Assembly (NCBI GenBank): GCA_905250075.1 | Contig: CAJNOP010000010.1 | Span: 3,601,822-3,665,821 of the forward strand | Source: Rotaria sp. Silwood1 | Lineage: Eukaryota; Rotifera; Eurotatoria; Philodinida; Philodinidae | Reading direction: 5' to 3' | Length of the DNA stretch: 64,000 nt | In this document: positions 1 to 17,040 of the stretch, piece by piece | Numbering within the stretch: the first letter of the stretch is position 1 | Layout of the letters: every line of letters begins with the position of its first letter | Notes under the pieces: generated by a model | The model's input: the letters and a program-made list of their open reading frames with translations, nothing else | Told to the model about the DNA's origin: nothing | Databases searched by the model: none | Program-made: the position numbers and the translations under genes

Positions 1-852
1 CAAGCTGAAATTTTTACTAAAGAAATTTGGAACTGTTCCTCAAAGTTACAATTAGTCGCTTTCATTTTTAATGTTGGTGTCTGAATTTATAGAATTCTAA
101 AAACCAAATCCTTTATTTTAGCTTCGAACTTTGACATATTTTTCTCATTATAAAATACGAAGTGAGATTGTGCTGAAAAAATTCAAAACTATTTGGGAGA
201 TATACCCATGAAAAAATTTTTCGAAGAAACACGTAGTTGTTTCTATTTTTATTACGATTTTTATAAGAAAACTTTTTCCGTAAGTAGACTCAAGTGTTTA
301 TAGAAAACATTCTCAGTTCAAGTGAACAAAATTGAATGGAGGTGATAATGCGATAGAATATGGTACTATAAGAATTTAAGATTTTCCAGTAAAACTCTCC
401 ATGAAATTTTATCCTTGAATATGTATCTGCTTATTTCAAGTGCTTTATCTTTGTTTAATTAAAAATGGTTAGCAACAAATACATGATAATTAAATGAAAT
501 CAATATAAGAGTATTTTTCGTTTTTTTTTTTAATAAAATACTTTGTTGATCCATTACGAAAATTGAATCCTTATATCTGTATGTATATATTATTATTATT
601 ACAAGAGAAGAGATTGTCCAATAATATGCCATTTACAAGACTCGACACGACTACTCAAAGCTTATATAAAAACATTTGGTTAGAAGTTATTTTGTGTCTA
701 TATATATATAAACTAATTTCTTTCCCTTCAACACTTATGAAACACTGTGTATTAATTAATCAAATGGAAATAAATAGTTCCCAAATATTACGAAAAATTC
801 TACATGATAATTGTAATTTAAAAAATTTTTGTTTATGTAAAAAGATTCTTAC
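1..852. other. AT-rich non-coding stretch, possibly intron
   Basis: No exon with coding character could be supported on either strand. If the minus-strand exon at 853-1092 is real, this stretch is its downstream intron or lies beyond the gene. The plus-strand frame at 563-886 is AT-rich with no family resemblance and overlaps that exon. Confidence 0.4.
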
Positions 853-1092
853 AGATTCAGTTGGATCAATTCGATCAAGAAAATAATGTCCACCTTCTCC
901 ATAAGTAAAAAGTGTTTTAGGATCTCGCAAAGTAGTAGCTTTTGTAGATTGAAGTCGTTTAAGTAATAGAAGACGACTTGCTGGTGTTGAGCGAAGACCG
1001 GTAGTCCAGAAGAAATGCATATCTAAAACATAACCATTCTTTTTTTTTTCTGCGACTGATAAAATTAATTGAAAAAATAAATCTGACTGATA
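853..1092 (-). CDS. Possible exon of an unrecognised gene, running off the left edge
   Basis: The minus-strand frame is open from about 1092 and includes an ATG at 1020. It has a coding-like composition (FFWTTGLRSTPASRLLLL, then TYGEGGHYFLDRIDPTES) and reaches a good donor, TCT|GTAAGA, whose last exon base is 853. An acceptor-like ATTATCAG lies near 1092 and another, TTTTAG, just before the ATG. I could not find a following exon at lower coordinates and do not recognise the protein. It is separate from the gene ending at 1335 unless an unseen splice joins them, because no phase-compatible junction was found. It could be a first exon with a long intron or a remnant. Confidence 0.3.
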
Positions 1093-1334
1093 ATCATAAA
1101 GAGAAAAAAAGAGGACATGGAAGCAAAAGTTAATTATAAAAAAATGCTAGATGCACAAACATAAACAAAAAACAAGAAGATGACGTTGCGTATTTGTTGC
1201 AAATGATTAACAGGAGAAAAGAGAAAACAAAAAAAAAAAACAATTATTTGCCATTATTTTGTGTAAAAATTCTAAAAAAAAACAAAGAAAAAAAGTTTAA
1301 ATAGAATGAGATAAAGTTTTTCTAAAGGAAATAT

Positions 1335-2491
1335 TTACTGTCGTAATTCATCAAACGAATCAGTATAAATTTTTTGAGCTAGATTATTCACAATAAAATC
1401 AACTGTTTCTCGTCTAGTATTATTATTAGTTATGGTACGAAATGCTGATGACGACCGATGTCGTATTTGTTGAAATAAACTTGTTTGAGATTCATTATTT
1501 TCATTATTTATTAAACGTATTGCTGTTGTTGTAGGTCGTTTTTTACTTTTTCTTGAATGTTTTTCATCATCAGTTAAAAGAGATTTTGAATATACTTCAT
1601 TAATAGTTATAGTTGATAAAGCATCACTTATGACATTTTCGGTAAAACGATTTGATAAACGTTCAATAAGATTTTCATTCGTAGACGATATATCTTCAAT
1701 TGATTGTTTAATAGTTGAATGAATAAATTGATCAACATAAGAATTTATTAGTTGACAACGTTTGACAGGAGCATAAGATGGTGAACAATCAAACAGAAGA
1801 CAAGATGTATCATCTTCAAAGATTGATGTACTATTATTTGTTATATTTTGATAATCAATCTAGAGAGAAAAACAAAATGATTTAAAGTGAAAGATATAAA
1901 GGAAAGTATTCAACAAACTTGAAGAAAAGCTGCTCGTATGGAATGTTCAATTAATTCATTGACAAAGTTTTGAATACTTATTAAATTATGTCGTTGTTTA
2001 TCGATTTTAGTTAACCATTGTTGATTCAAACTGAATGAATATTGAACATCAAATGTTCGATTTGAAGAGCTGGAATTAACATTTTGAGAAGATCTAGATT
2101 TAGTTGGATTTGTTTGTTGATATGATAATAAACGTGACTGATATCGAACAAGATCATTTTTTGTTGCTGGTAATGAACAACGTGGAATTGTATGATGAAA
2201 TGAAACTTTTCCGTCACGTCTATTATTTCGACTTGATGATCGACATCGTATTGAAACATTTGGTTGAAGAGAACGATTTACGGGTGAAATTGATAAATTT
2301 TGAAACGATGAGGATGAAGATGAAGAAGATGATGTTGCTGTCGTAAGAGAAATAAATGGAGATGAAAGAATATGTGTTAAAGAATTTAATGCATTTGATA
2401 TTGCTTTATCAACTTGAGTATTTGCTAAATTTAACAATTCTTCAGGATATAAGTTATTAAATGAATTATCACCATTTTCGAGCTGTTCCAT
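1335..2491 (-). CDS. Ser-rich protein with repeated amphipathic helices (AKAP-like)
   Basis: Two exons, 1919-2491 and 1335-1859, join in phase 0 across a 59-bp GT-AG intron and give 365 aa. The protein is hydrophilic, with a poly-Ser run near residues 54-62. Five short helices share a V-[DN]-x-x-[IL]-x-x-[SN]-[IL] pattern: QVDKAISNALNSL (about 27-39), FVNELIEHSIRAAF (about 176-189), YVDQFIHSTIKQSIE (about 232-246), FTENVISDAL (about 265) and TVDFIVNNLAQKIY near the C-terminus. Amphipathic helices of this kind bind the PKA regulatory-subunit dimer in A-kinase anchoring proteins, so an anchoring role is possible but only inferred. The start at 2491 directly follows a TTTTCTAG acceptor-like sequence, so an upstream exon may be missing. 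The TAA stop overlaps a donor-like CA|GTAAAT, so the 3' end is also uncertain. Confidence 0.6.
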
Positions 2492-3229
2492 CTAGAAAAA
2501 AAATTGACTGTCAAATCTTTTTTTTTCTTCAGCAAAACAAAACTATCATTAGATTTTTTAATAATTAGTTTAATGGAAGATTGTTAAAGATGTTATAAAT
2601 AAGTTCATCGATGATTGTTTTTCAAGATCTTATCACCATTTATGTTCTATATCAATAAAATTAAAAAAATCAACATAGAAAATAGTTCGGTTACTGACTA
2701 AAAAGCCAATACTATTTAAGACAAAAAGAGATAAAAAAGCAATTTAGTCTTTGCAAAAGGTTAGTCTTGCATTTTCTTTTGATCACTTCATACGAAAATT
2801 TATTCGTTGAATTGTTCTTATTAAAGTTTAGATCGTTTCTTACAATGAGTTTCTTAAAAGCCATATATTTTAGAAATATAGACAAAGGATGACTACTTTT
2901 CTCAAAAAAAACCGTTATTTTAACTTCTGATTTCAATTATGATTTAACTGTAGTATAAAGCTAATATGTTTTGATTAAATTTACCATGTAGATACTCATT
3001 CTCATCTTACGAAACACGTTGAACAATTTATTTATCTCGAGTATTTATATTGAAATGTATCTTTATTATGATATTGATTTTGCCTTCTTGAAGATTAAAA
3101 TCTTTTCCTTTTTAGTAAACAGAGAAGTCTTATTTCAAAATCTATATGAATTATTTTTCTTCTAAAAATATATACAATTTTCTTGTTTATATTTACTATT
3201 AGACCCACTTTTAAAAGAAAACTAAATTT
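2492..3229. other. Intergenic between two minus-strand genes
   Basis: AT-rich sequence between the 3' end of the ASTE1 gene and the start of the helical-repeat gene. The minus-strand frame at 2712-2936 has no coding character or resemblance to anything known. Nothing else was seen. Confidence 0.5.
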
Positions 3230-5345
3230 CTAACAACCAATATCTGATGTAATAGCCATGAATAAATTATTAATAATTGTTAAAAGCTTTGTTTCTTTTT
3301 GAAAAAGAGTACTTAATGCATCAGATAAATTTCGTTTTGTTTCATAATGTTCAACGAATGCATAAAAAAATGATCCACATAAAAAATGATGTGGAAATAT
3401 TTCATAACTAAATGGTCGATTGAGAAATTCATTAACATGTGTACTATACATAAATATTGTTTGTAGACAATTAAATTCATGTATAATACTACAATCAAAT
3501 TTTTTAAAATCATATACTTTTTTTGACATTTCTTTTAATTTTAAAGTAATTGTACGGCGTATAACTGGATCAATTTGTATATGATTTCGATTATCATTTA
3601 TTGATAATGTTAATGGTTCAATATCTTCTAATTGAAAAGTATCAGTATCAATTAAATAAATAGATTTTATTAAAGAAATAATTATAGCATAAAGATAAAC
3701 AGGTGTAAGATGACGAATGTTATACCAATATTGGATACACATTAACCAAAAATGATAATCCGTATGAATATGATTATATTGTTCTCGTTGTATAGATGAC
3801 ATCTTTAAACATTTCGAAAAAAAATCTTGACGTTCAATAAGTGATAAAGAATTCAAATGATTTAAATCAATAATATCATCATAATCAGTGAGATCATATT
3901 TACATCGTTTAAGTTGTTTAAGAACACGATGATAAAGAATAATATTTCGATTATTTTCATCTTCATTATCCCATTTAAGTAAAATAGCTAGACATGGTAA
4001 AACAATTGGTATTGCATTAACATATATAGATGGTTCTTGTTCAAGTTCAACATGTGCAGAACAAACAAAACTACGATGAATAAGAATTTCAATAAATGTT
4101 ATTGATAAATGAAGATCAGTTAAACTATCAAGTAAAAACGTTGGAATTGGACGATTATTTTTGCTTTTTATTTCTGATAGATCATTTTCAATATGAATAC
4201 GAATTTGTTCGTCATTCTAAAAAGAAAATTTATTTTATTTTTTCAATTATTTGATTTCTTTTAGCTTGTATTACGATGTCAAGTTTATCAAGATATTCTC
4301 GAGCTAATTGAACAAAATGAGCATTTTTATGAAGATTTACATTCTTCGATGAACCAAAACGATAAATAAGTGTATCCGATGGATTTAAATAAGATTGAAG
4401 TGCTAATCGAAGTTGCATTTCAATTTTATTTCTTGATGTTTTTGCAATAGGTTCAAGTAATTTTTTTAATGCAATATCAACATCATCATATTGTCTCATC
4501 CATTGCAGAGCATACCAATGTTTTGTTCTATTATTTTTACTAATTTTATTTTTATCTAATTTTTCTACAGTCGTAGAAATATGATTGAATATTGGATCAA
4601 CTGTATTTCCATTAATATAATCATTTCCACATAAACAAAAAGCAAGTGAAAGAGTCGAATGATTTAAACCAACAAATTTTTTAAGTAATGAATCTATTGT
4701 AAATAATTGAGCAGATAAATAATAATATGAATTTTTTTCAATTGGATTTATATCAACATAATCAAATGGTATATAACCTTTGAATAGATTATAACAATAA
4801 TAATCACTATCACGTGCTATTAAATAACAATCAAGATGATTTGCTAATGAAACACATTCATCATCACCTTCACCTAATGCTGATATATAGGAAATGTTCA
4901 TTTCATCAAGTACATTAATAAATGTTTGTCGTAATAATAATGGACTCAAATCAATATTAACACTAGTTTGAGTTGAATAATCAACACGTCTTTGTGATCG
5001 TTCAAGTGTTGTAGATAATTTTCGATCATCTAATCGAGCACCATCGAATACAACAATAACACTGTTAAAAATAAAGTAACGTTAGAAAAAAAAAAAAACA
5101 TGAAATTTTTATGAAAATTTAAATACATACTTGATTTGACAAATACGAAAAGATTCGAATAATTGTTTACAATAACGATAAAATTTATCATATTCACCAC
5201 CGAATAAACAAGTCAAATGACATTCTTTATACATTTGATGGTAAATTGAATTACCATCAAATAAAACATTACAATTGTGTAATTCAATTTCATGTAGTAA
5301 ACTTAATTTTTGTTCAATAAATGTTTGTAAACCTCGAATACCCAT
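3230..5345 (-). CDS. ASTE1: Protein asteroid homologue 1 (XPG/FEN-like nuclease fold)
   Basis: Three exons, 5131-5345, 4275-5061 and 3230-4216, join in frame to 662 aa; human ASTE1 has about 679. The N-terminus MGIRGLQTFIEQKLSLL followed by NVLFDGNSIYHQM is the XPG-N signature of asteroid proteins. After the first intron comes VIVVFDGARLDDR. Acidic residues of the XPG-I region are present in SALGEGDDECVSLA and LIARDSDYYCYN. Members of this family belong to the FEN1/XPG structure-specific nuclease superfamily, and human ASTE1 has been linked to the shieldin branch of double-strand-break end joining. The start at 5345 matches the conserved MGIRGL; a longer open frame extends to 5507 but has low-complexity sequence. 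Introns are 69 and 58 bp. The gene lies downstream of CMIP on the same strand, with a TA-rich repeat just upstream of the start. Confidence 0.93.
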
Positions 5346-5902
5346 CTTCAGATAAAACAAATATATATATATGTATATGTATATATGTATATTAAATACG
5401 CAAATATTAATTATAATTATTTGTGTATCAAAACAAAAACCAGAAAAAAAAATTTCAATAATGAATGACTGATCAAAAAAAAGAGAAAAAAATAAGCATA
5501 TTTTCAAAGTTATTGGTTAAAACATTTCAGTGGTCGCGACATAAGAATGTACGCAGTAATATAGTGCACAGAGTTCAGAAGGAAACAGAACGCACAAAAA
5601 GACAAAGAAACGGTTCGTTAGGAACAAGAACAAGAAAAAATCATGTTATTTGGCTGAAGGCATCTCGCATCGCACATACATTGCACAAAAAATGAGGAAA
5701 AAAAAGCACGAACACAGGACGAATTCGGACTGAAAGCAAACGTTCACGCATAAAGTCCAAAGAACAATAAAAATAAAAATAAACTTGACATCAATCTGAC
5801 TGATACATGTCTTTATTCGAAGATGATAATGCACGAGATTTGTCATTTGAAGATTATTGTACTAACAAAAACAAACAAACAAAAAAAAACAAGAACATAT
5901 TT
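5346..5902. other. Intergenic between CMIP 3' end and ASTE1 start
   Basis: About 560 bp separating two minus-strand genes. It starts with a short alternating TA/TG tract (about 5360-5392) in the ASTE1 promoter position and ends with A-rich sequence next to the CMIP stop. Open frames here on both strands (5465-5695 plus, 5646-5846 minus) look like chance. Confidence 0.5.
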
Positions 5903-10226
<4,324 letters not shown>

Positions 10227-12203
10227 TTTACTATAAATTCTAATTAAATAGATTTAATTTTATGATTCATTAATTTTTTGTAATTGATTACCTGATAATG
10301 ATGCTTAGCTAGATATCAGAGATATTTTGATTGTGCGCTATTGCATTCTATGATGAATTCATCTAAAAAAAAAAAAGAAAAGAAAAAAACTGACATTTAC
10401 CTATCAATACGTTAGAATGTAATTTATTTTAATCTTATCAAACTATTCAATAGTCTATGTCATGGACTTGACATAGTTTCTTACGTAGGTAGATATGGAG
10501 GAGTCAAACGTGTCTTTGATATATTCTATGATGTTTTTTTCTTTAGTTATACATCTGATTGAATAGCTCTTTTATGTTTAAAACTTAATGACCGATTCAA
10601 ATTTTTGACAAATTCCTTATTTTCTTGTTAAATTCTTTTAAAGGGATGATAAAAACAAAGGTTTATTAAAGAAAATTAAACACAACGACATTATCAACAT
10701 AGAATGACGGTTGTCTAATACCTTAGCTTTTCGAAATGAAAAATCCATTCATATCGTACTATAATAGTTCGTTGTCAAAAGAATCATCCTTATATAGAAA
10801 GCAAATGGATTTAAGTAGACAGCTCTTCATTATTAATAGACAATGTTCTCTTACATTCTCTATATACATTGTTAAGCTCAAAATATAATAAAAAGAAACC
10901 TGAGAAAATTTCCTACAATGACGCAAATAAAAAAATTGACATGAAAGAGGGTTGCATTCCATGACTTTTATGATAATAAGAGGGAAAGAGTGATGAAAGA
11001 AGACGAAGAAAAAAAAGAAAAAAACGATGTCATGGAGGGCGTCACAGTCTACTTATTGAAATATATAAGCAACAGTAATACTAGTTTTGGAAGAGAAAAA
11101 GATAGAAAAATATGTAGGCACAACAGCAGGAGGAAAGGAAAAAACAAGGAGAATCGTCAACGATGATGACGACTATGCGACAAAGCCCCGGGTTTATGTA
11201 TATTCCTCATATAATACTTGATGTAATACGGCGGCAAAGAATAGACGAAGAAAAACTCACTACTGACGAACGCATGAGAAAAAGAAACGAGAAAAAAAAG
11301 AAGTAGAAAGCGAGTTGCTTTTGTCTGCGACATCATCAATGAAATACTGAGAAAAATCTTCTGTCATTGTTGAATTCTGTTATTGTGCGCTTTACGTTAC
11401 CTTTTTTTTTTTATTTATCTTCCTGTAAATCTGTCAAGGGGGGTGTTTTTCCTGAAATGCATTTGCTTACCATTATTATATCCTCATTAGGGTTTTTTTT
11501 CTTAATGATAAAGTACGTTACTTGAGACATGCATATACAACATGTTTTTGAATTCATGAAGTTTTATGAGATTTTTATTATAGAGAAAAAAATTGTTGTT
11601 CATCATGCATGAGTATGCATAAAGATATTTTTGATAACAAACATCACTTAGCATTTTTCTATCAACTTCTTTTTTGCAACATTGCTTTTTACGCATCTGG
11701 GTCTTGTCAATTTATAATAGAATAGAATTACGTTTGTCTAATTTTGATGCTATTTTTCTTTTTTTGAAAGAAAAGAAATAAGAATTTCATTACATTAATC
11801 GTATTGCTTTCTATGACGAACAAGTTCAATCTTGTCATATCTGTTATTTAATACTATCTATCATCATTTTCATATATCTGCATAAAAGTTATTTTTAAAA
11901 TAATCTGAAATAAACAAAACAAGAGACTTATTGAGACAAAAACAAAAAGAAAATTTGCTCGTTGATATATAATTCGTTTTGTGTATAAGATAAATTTTTT
12001 CTTTTAACAATATACAACAAAATGAAATAAAAATCAGTGTATTAACAAATATATACATATAATAAAAAAATTAATGAACATATTGTATCCTCTGATATTA
12101 TGTCACAAACATATGTTCAGTCGATGACAAGATCAAATCGAACTGACATCTGACAAAGACAAGGAATAATAATATTGGCGACTAATGAGAGCACCATGCT
12201 TCA
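10227..12203. other. Intergenic upstream of CMIP
   Basis: About 2 kb of AT-rich DNA between the CMIP start and the 3' end of the membrane glycoprotein gene, both on the minus strand. Open frames at 10759-10962, 11157-11339, 11502-11696 and 11870-12058 are AT-driven with no coding character. The stretch presumably holds the CMIP promoter, but no specific element could be identified. Confidence 0.45.
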
Positions 12204-13752
12204 TTAATATTCATCTGGATCAACATTACTTGTTGCTGAATAAACATGTTTTCTTCCTAAATTATTATTATTATTTTTATTTTTTATAATAAACAAATTA
12301 AAATATGATATTACTTTTCATTTTATGCCATATATAAAGTATGCATATAATTAATACCATTAGTAATAATAATCCACTTGTAGCTACTAAAATTATAACT
12401 ACGACTGTTTGTTCTACACTTAATGATGTTTCAGTTGTTGACGAAGAAAGTATTTGTGAGACTAGAGGAGAAAAATCAAAGTTTATTTTATTTTATTCTT
12501 TACTTAATATTATTTTTCATACCAGCTATTGTTGTTATTGAAGCATCATTTAAACAATCATTATCACAACTTATTTTTTCAATTGAATCAGGAATTTTTA
12601 AATGATTTGAAGCAATGTCTTTATTAAGTTCTTCTTGAGAACAGCTGTCATAATTTCGACAAGTCTTTATGTAATATAAATATCAATGAGGTTTCATAAT
12701 TTATTCTATTAAATACTTACACCATTGCAACGACGAATAATAAATTCAGCTCGATTAATAGCTAGATCATTTACAGTAAATAGTATCATATGACCAGTAT
12801 TTAAAATAATATCTACTCTAGAATCAATACATCTATAGAAATCAACATATATGAATTTTTTAGTTTTTTATTTCAAATTTTGATATACTTTTGTGAGAAC
12901 CAGTAGTTAAATGAATATCGAATTTCACCATGAGCGCGTTTAGCCCAGAGAATTTCGAATGATTCATTATATCCTAAATAAAATAATAATAATAATAATA
13001 AAATAGAAACTATTTTTCTTTTACCTAATCCGGTAGCCGTTATGTTAAAATTATATGTAATAAATCCGTGCAAATCTGACTGAGTTACTCTAATCAATGC
13101 TACAATAGGTTTATACTAAAAATAAAAAGTATATATATATATATATTCTGTGTGGGAAATAAATTTCTTAAACTTACATCTACTTGACAATAGATACAAG
13201 CCTTTTCATCATATTGTAACGATTTCTAAAAAGTAATTATATCGAATTAGTTTTAATATGACAAGAAAAGTTAATATCGTATTTACTAATGGAACTTTTA
13301 AATAATTTGAACCAATACGACTAATACCACATTGATTAATATAAGCTTTTTGTGTGCCATTTTGTCTACAAATTGATGTTTGATTAGCAAATTTCCAATT
13401 TAATGTATTACTCTGTATGTATGTAAATATTCATCATAGAAAATAACATCTGTTTTGAATACTCACATTTGTTTCGTTGAATACAAAGTAACTCTTGTTA
13501 CATTTAATATCAATATCTGAACCAAATGACAATATTTCAATAAATGGACAATAATTTTTATCGTTTTTTGATAAAAAATAATTTTTTCCTAAAAGCAAGA
13601 TAATACTATTAAATAAGCTAACCCTTTTTTTTTACTATGCTTTCTTTTGGGATTAATTCTCGATTACCTTCGCATTCGGTCATAAAAGGATTAATAAAAA
13701 TGAATATTAGCTGTAAAGTAATGATTATCAATAAAGAAGAGCAGGTAAACAT
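12204..13752 (-). CDS. Unrecognised type I membrane glycoprotein
   Basis: Ten exons, 13668-13752, 13467-13588, 13287-13412, 13178-13225, 13025-13115, 12889-12973, 12721-12832, 12523-12664, 12315-12461 and 12204-12256, keep phase throughout and give 336 aa. Residues 1-28 are a signal peptide (SSLLIIITLQLIFIFINPF). The ectodomain of about 245 residues has many cysteines (for example NYCPF, DIKCNKS, TSICRQN, YINQCGI, ACIYCQVD, FIIRRCNG, TCRNYDSC, KISCDNDC) and several N-glycosylation sequons (NET, NQT, NGT, NIT, NES). One membrane segment (VVVIILVATSGLLLLMVLII) and a short basic tail (WHKMKRRKHVYSATS) follow, ending DPDEY. Cysteines in pairs suggest a disulfide-rich extracellular module, but I cannot name a family. 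It may be a rotifer-specific surface receptor or adhesion protein. It is divergently placed relative to the ATP synthase gene 2.1 kb away. Confidence 0.75.
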
Positions 13753-15915
13753 TGGGTATCGGCATCAGCTGATGATTATTGCCTAAATAGAAAACAAAAA
13801 AAAAAAGAAACTTTGTTTTTTGCTATGTCTGTATATGATTCTCACGATTTACCATTGCACAATCAATACAAGAAACAGAATAATAAAAATAGTGAACGAT
13901 TTCGTTGTTACAAATCACTACTAATCACTCTGCTTAATCTCATAAATGATGAATGTATCTGATAGTTATATATTCTACGAAATGAATCAATGGCTAAAAA
14001 CCCGTTTACTCATATGAAAAAAAAGCCCTTCACACCTAATTTATTACCTAATAACAACTATCAAAAAACAAAATATTGGTTACCAACGTAATGAGGAAAA
14101 TTATTCAAACATTTGCCAAAATTATTATCACATTGAAAGAATTCTTTCAATTAAAATGAGACATCTATTTTCTTTGTTTTCGCTCTCTCTATCGAAACAA
14201 TTCGAATATATTTTTTTTGAAAAGTTCAAAGATAAATCTGTTCTATGGTCTCATTTTATTGGTAATATCTCAAAAAATTTTGTTCTTTAGCATAACACTA
14301 ATATAATTATGTGTTTTTTGTTGTTGGATTTTTTGTCTTTATATCCTTTTTTTTTTCTCTTTTTTCTCTTTTCTCTCAACTGCCATTGACAAATATTTTT
14401 ATTTAATGCGAACAACAAAAAAAAAGAAAAGAAAAATAAAAAAAAAGAACAAACTTGTAATAAAACTATTTTATATAAAAAACACAAATGTGTCTTTCGG
14501 TTACATACTTACTTTATATCAACTATTTATATGCAACATTTCTTCTTCGAATATATTACATATGCCTATTTTCTACTACAGAATGAATAATTATTAAGTA
14601 ATGAAGCCAATTCGAATGTTTAAGGATAGTTTTTGGTAACAGATAGTCATTATAAAGCAAAAGAATCTGATCTTAAAACAAAGAAAAATTATATAATTAA
14701 ATACAAACCGATATGATACTTGAATAAAAAATCTTTCTCTAAATGATAAGATTTCTTTAAATAAATATAAATGTCCTTATCTGTTTTCATTCAATATAAT
14801 ACTCAAGCATAAGTGATAAATTATTCAGAAAAATCATATGATAAGCAAAAAAATTCTACATAGTTTGTTAAAATAATATATGTTAGTATTACAACTTGAA
14901 GTGTATTGAATGAAATGTTCTACTTCTTGATGTATTAGAGTTTTATTTGTCTATTGACAAGTTTACCGACATATTTATATAGAAAGATGGAAATCAAACT
15001 TATTACAAATCTCGTATTTCTCACGGAACAAATACATAGAATATTTCACAGCTATTTTAAATGATTTCAATGCATCAAATTTATTTAAAAAAAAGTCATA
15101 GATATTCTGAGAAGATTTTTCTTAATTAAGAAAAAATACTTATAAAGCTCTCATAAGACTATAAATTAGTCTTATGGTAATGGTCTGTTCAGTTCTATAC
15201 TTAAAGTCTTTATTAAACCCGTCATTTACATGAGTATGTGCTTTTTCCTCAATAACTTGAAAGCAAAATTTCTAATTTTATATTAATCAAAACAAAAGAC
15301 AAGTCTTCAATCATTGTACTATGAAAAATGTAATTATATTATATAAAATAATGTTCTCTTATAATTAAATTTGAAAGGATTTCTTATATTAAATTATAAA
15401 TTTATTCTTGTCGGAGCAGCATTTAAGACTAATGCATACTTTTCATTAATCATCAATGTATAACTCCTGATTTACTCTGCACAGAATCCTATACCGTCGT
15501 TTTATATAAAAGAAAACTAAGGTTCAAACTATCTGTGCCCATCGAATAGAAACATATATCAAGGATTAATACACTTTTCTGATCCATCATTAAATATCTT
15601 ATGTTCCGCAGTTTATTTAAAGTATCTTCATAACAAAAAAAAAATTGCAAATATTTATTAATCAAAATCAATAAATAATAATTTCCATGTGTATATTTGT
15701 TAAATAATAAATTTTGTTTTTCAATTTATTACTTTTTTTAAATAGTGACATCTGTTCTCTATTTCTTTTTCTTTCGGTGCACACAGCCCGTTGGTGGTGT
15801 AGAACGCAAAGACTACTTGCGCATTGCTTTTACTGTTTGGTGTGTTTATAGATATATATTAAATTTTGATTCTATAGATAATCATCTATTTTCAATCCAT
15901 CCATTATAAAAAAAA
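13753..15915. other. Divergent intergenic region
   Basis: About 2.2 kb between the 5' ends of the membrane glycoprotein (minus) and ATP synthase c subunit (plus), so it holds both promoters. It is very AT-rich with poly-purine/poly-pyrimidine runs near 14340-14450. The 130 bp just before the plus-strand ATG (from about 15770) is more mixed in composition and is probably the core promoter and 5' UTR. No gene was seen. Confidence 0.5.
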
Positions 15916-16461
15916 ATGTCATCATTAACACGTTTAACTATATCATCACCATCGGCTTTATGCCGCCTTGGTCAATTATTAGCTAACCGACAAATTGTAT
16001 TTCAACAACAATTGCCAGTATTAGGTATGGCTAGTTCATTAATGGTTCCATCTCAACGTACAATTGCTACATCGGCTATACGTCGTGATATTGATTCAGC
16101 TGCTAAATATATTGGAGCTGGTGCAGCTACTGTTGGTGTAGCTGGTGCTGGTGCAGGTAGAATTTTCTTTTTTTTTGTTTTTTTAAAATAAGTAAAATTA
16201 GCAAATCAACCATCTATTTGATTTTGTTTAGGTATTGGAACAGTATTTGGTTCATTAGTAGTAGCTTATGCACGTAATCCAAGTTTAAAACAACAACTTT
16301 TTTCATATGCTATTCTTGGATTTGCTCTTTCTGAAGCTATGGGGCTCTTTTGCCTGATGATGGCTTTTATGTAAGTATATTTATCGATGTTTTTCTCTGT
16401 TAGTTTATTCATTTATTTTTTTTTTCTTTTTATTTATTTTAGGCTGCTGTTTGCTTTCTAA
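15916..16461 (+). CDS. ATP5MC: ATP synthase F0 subunit c, mitochondrial precursor
   Basis: Three exons, 15916-16156, 16232-16370 and 16443-16461, give 132 aa. Residues 1-57 form a basic, Ser/Arg-rich mitochondrial transit peptide. The mature c subunit begins at [17 protein letters not shown] and is almost identical to the animal consensus. It forms a two-helix hairpin that assembles into the proton-driven c-ring of complex V in the inner membrane. The proton-carrying glutamate is E115 in [12 protein letters not shown], and the polar loop is [13 protein letters not shown]. Its lysine K100 equals mature K43, which is trimethylated in animals. The glycine-rich helix [17 protein letters not shown] is intact. 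An AATAAA lies nine bases after the stop. Introns are 75 and 72 bp. Confidence 0.97.
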
Positions 16462-17040
16462 AACTACTGAATAAAATGAAAAGCAAAACACGTGAATTCT
16501 AACATTTTGATAAACTATGCGCATTCAATGTTTGGTTTTTCATTTGTGTAATGCGTATTTGGTTATTGTCTCTAGCGTAATTTTTCTCATTCGCGTGTGA
16601 TTTATTTAGTTACTAGTTCTATTATCTCTTTTTCCTATCCGCACTCTTTCGCTCCGGTTTGTCGGTCTGTAATTTCAACATCAACATTTTTTTTTTGTAG
16701 ACAGTCTTTTTTTTTCTTTTTTTTTGGATTGAAAACAAACGGACAGACTTATAAATTGTCTCTTAATGAATCGATTGCAAACTATTACAATATAATCAAG
16801 CACTTAGAAAAAAAAATACGTATTGAACAAAGAATTTATTTTATTTATTATCTTTGTTTAAGATATCGAAAAGTTGGAAAAGAAGTTGGAGATAGGACCA
16901 AAAATAAAAGAAGTATCTCTTTTCTCGATTGAATATGAAAACAAAGGTTTTTGTTCAATGATGATTATAGCACTTGAGGACTTCTATAATGTATATTATT
17001 CAATTTTGATCTCTTTTTTTGTTTAAGAAAGGTAAGTCCG
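16462..17040. other. Intergenic between ATP5MC and VWA8
   Basis: About 580 bp on the shared plus strand, T-rich with several pyrimidine runs. It presumably holds the ATP5MC 3' end and the VWA8 promoter. A pyrimidine-rich acceptor-like TTTTTTTGTTTAAG lies about 10 bp before the VWA8 ATG and could be a splice acceptor for a 5' leader. Confidence 0.4.

Noticed and set aside
5346-5507. N-terminal extension of the ASTE1 frame
   Set aside because: Extension is low-complexity Ile/Tyr/Phe from a TA-rich tract; the conserved family start MGIRGL is at 5345.
16597-16932. 111-residue plus-strand frame between ATP5MC and VWA8
   Set aside because: Dominated by Phe/Ser from T runs, no family resemblance, and lies in a promoter position.
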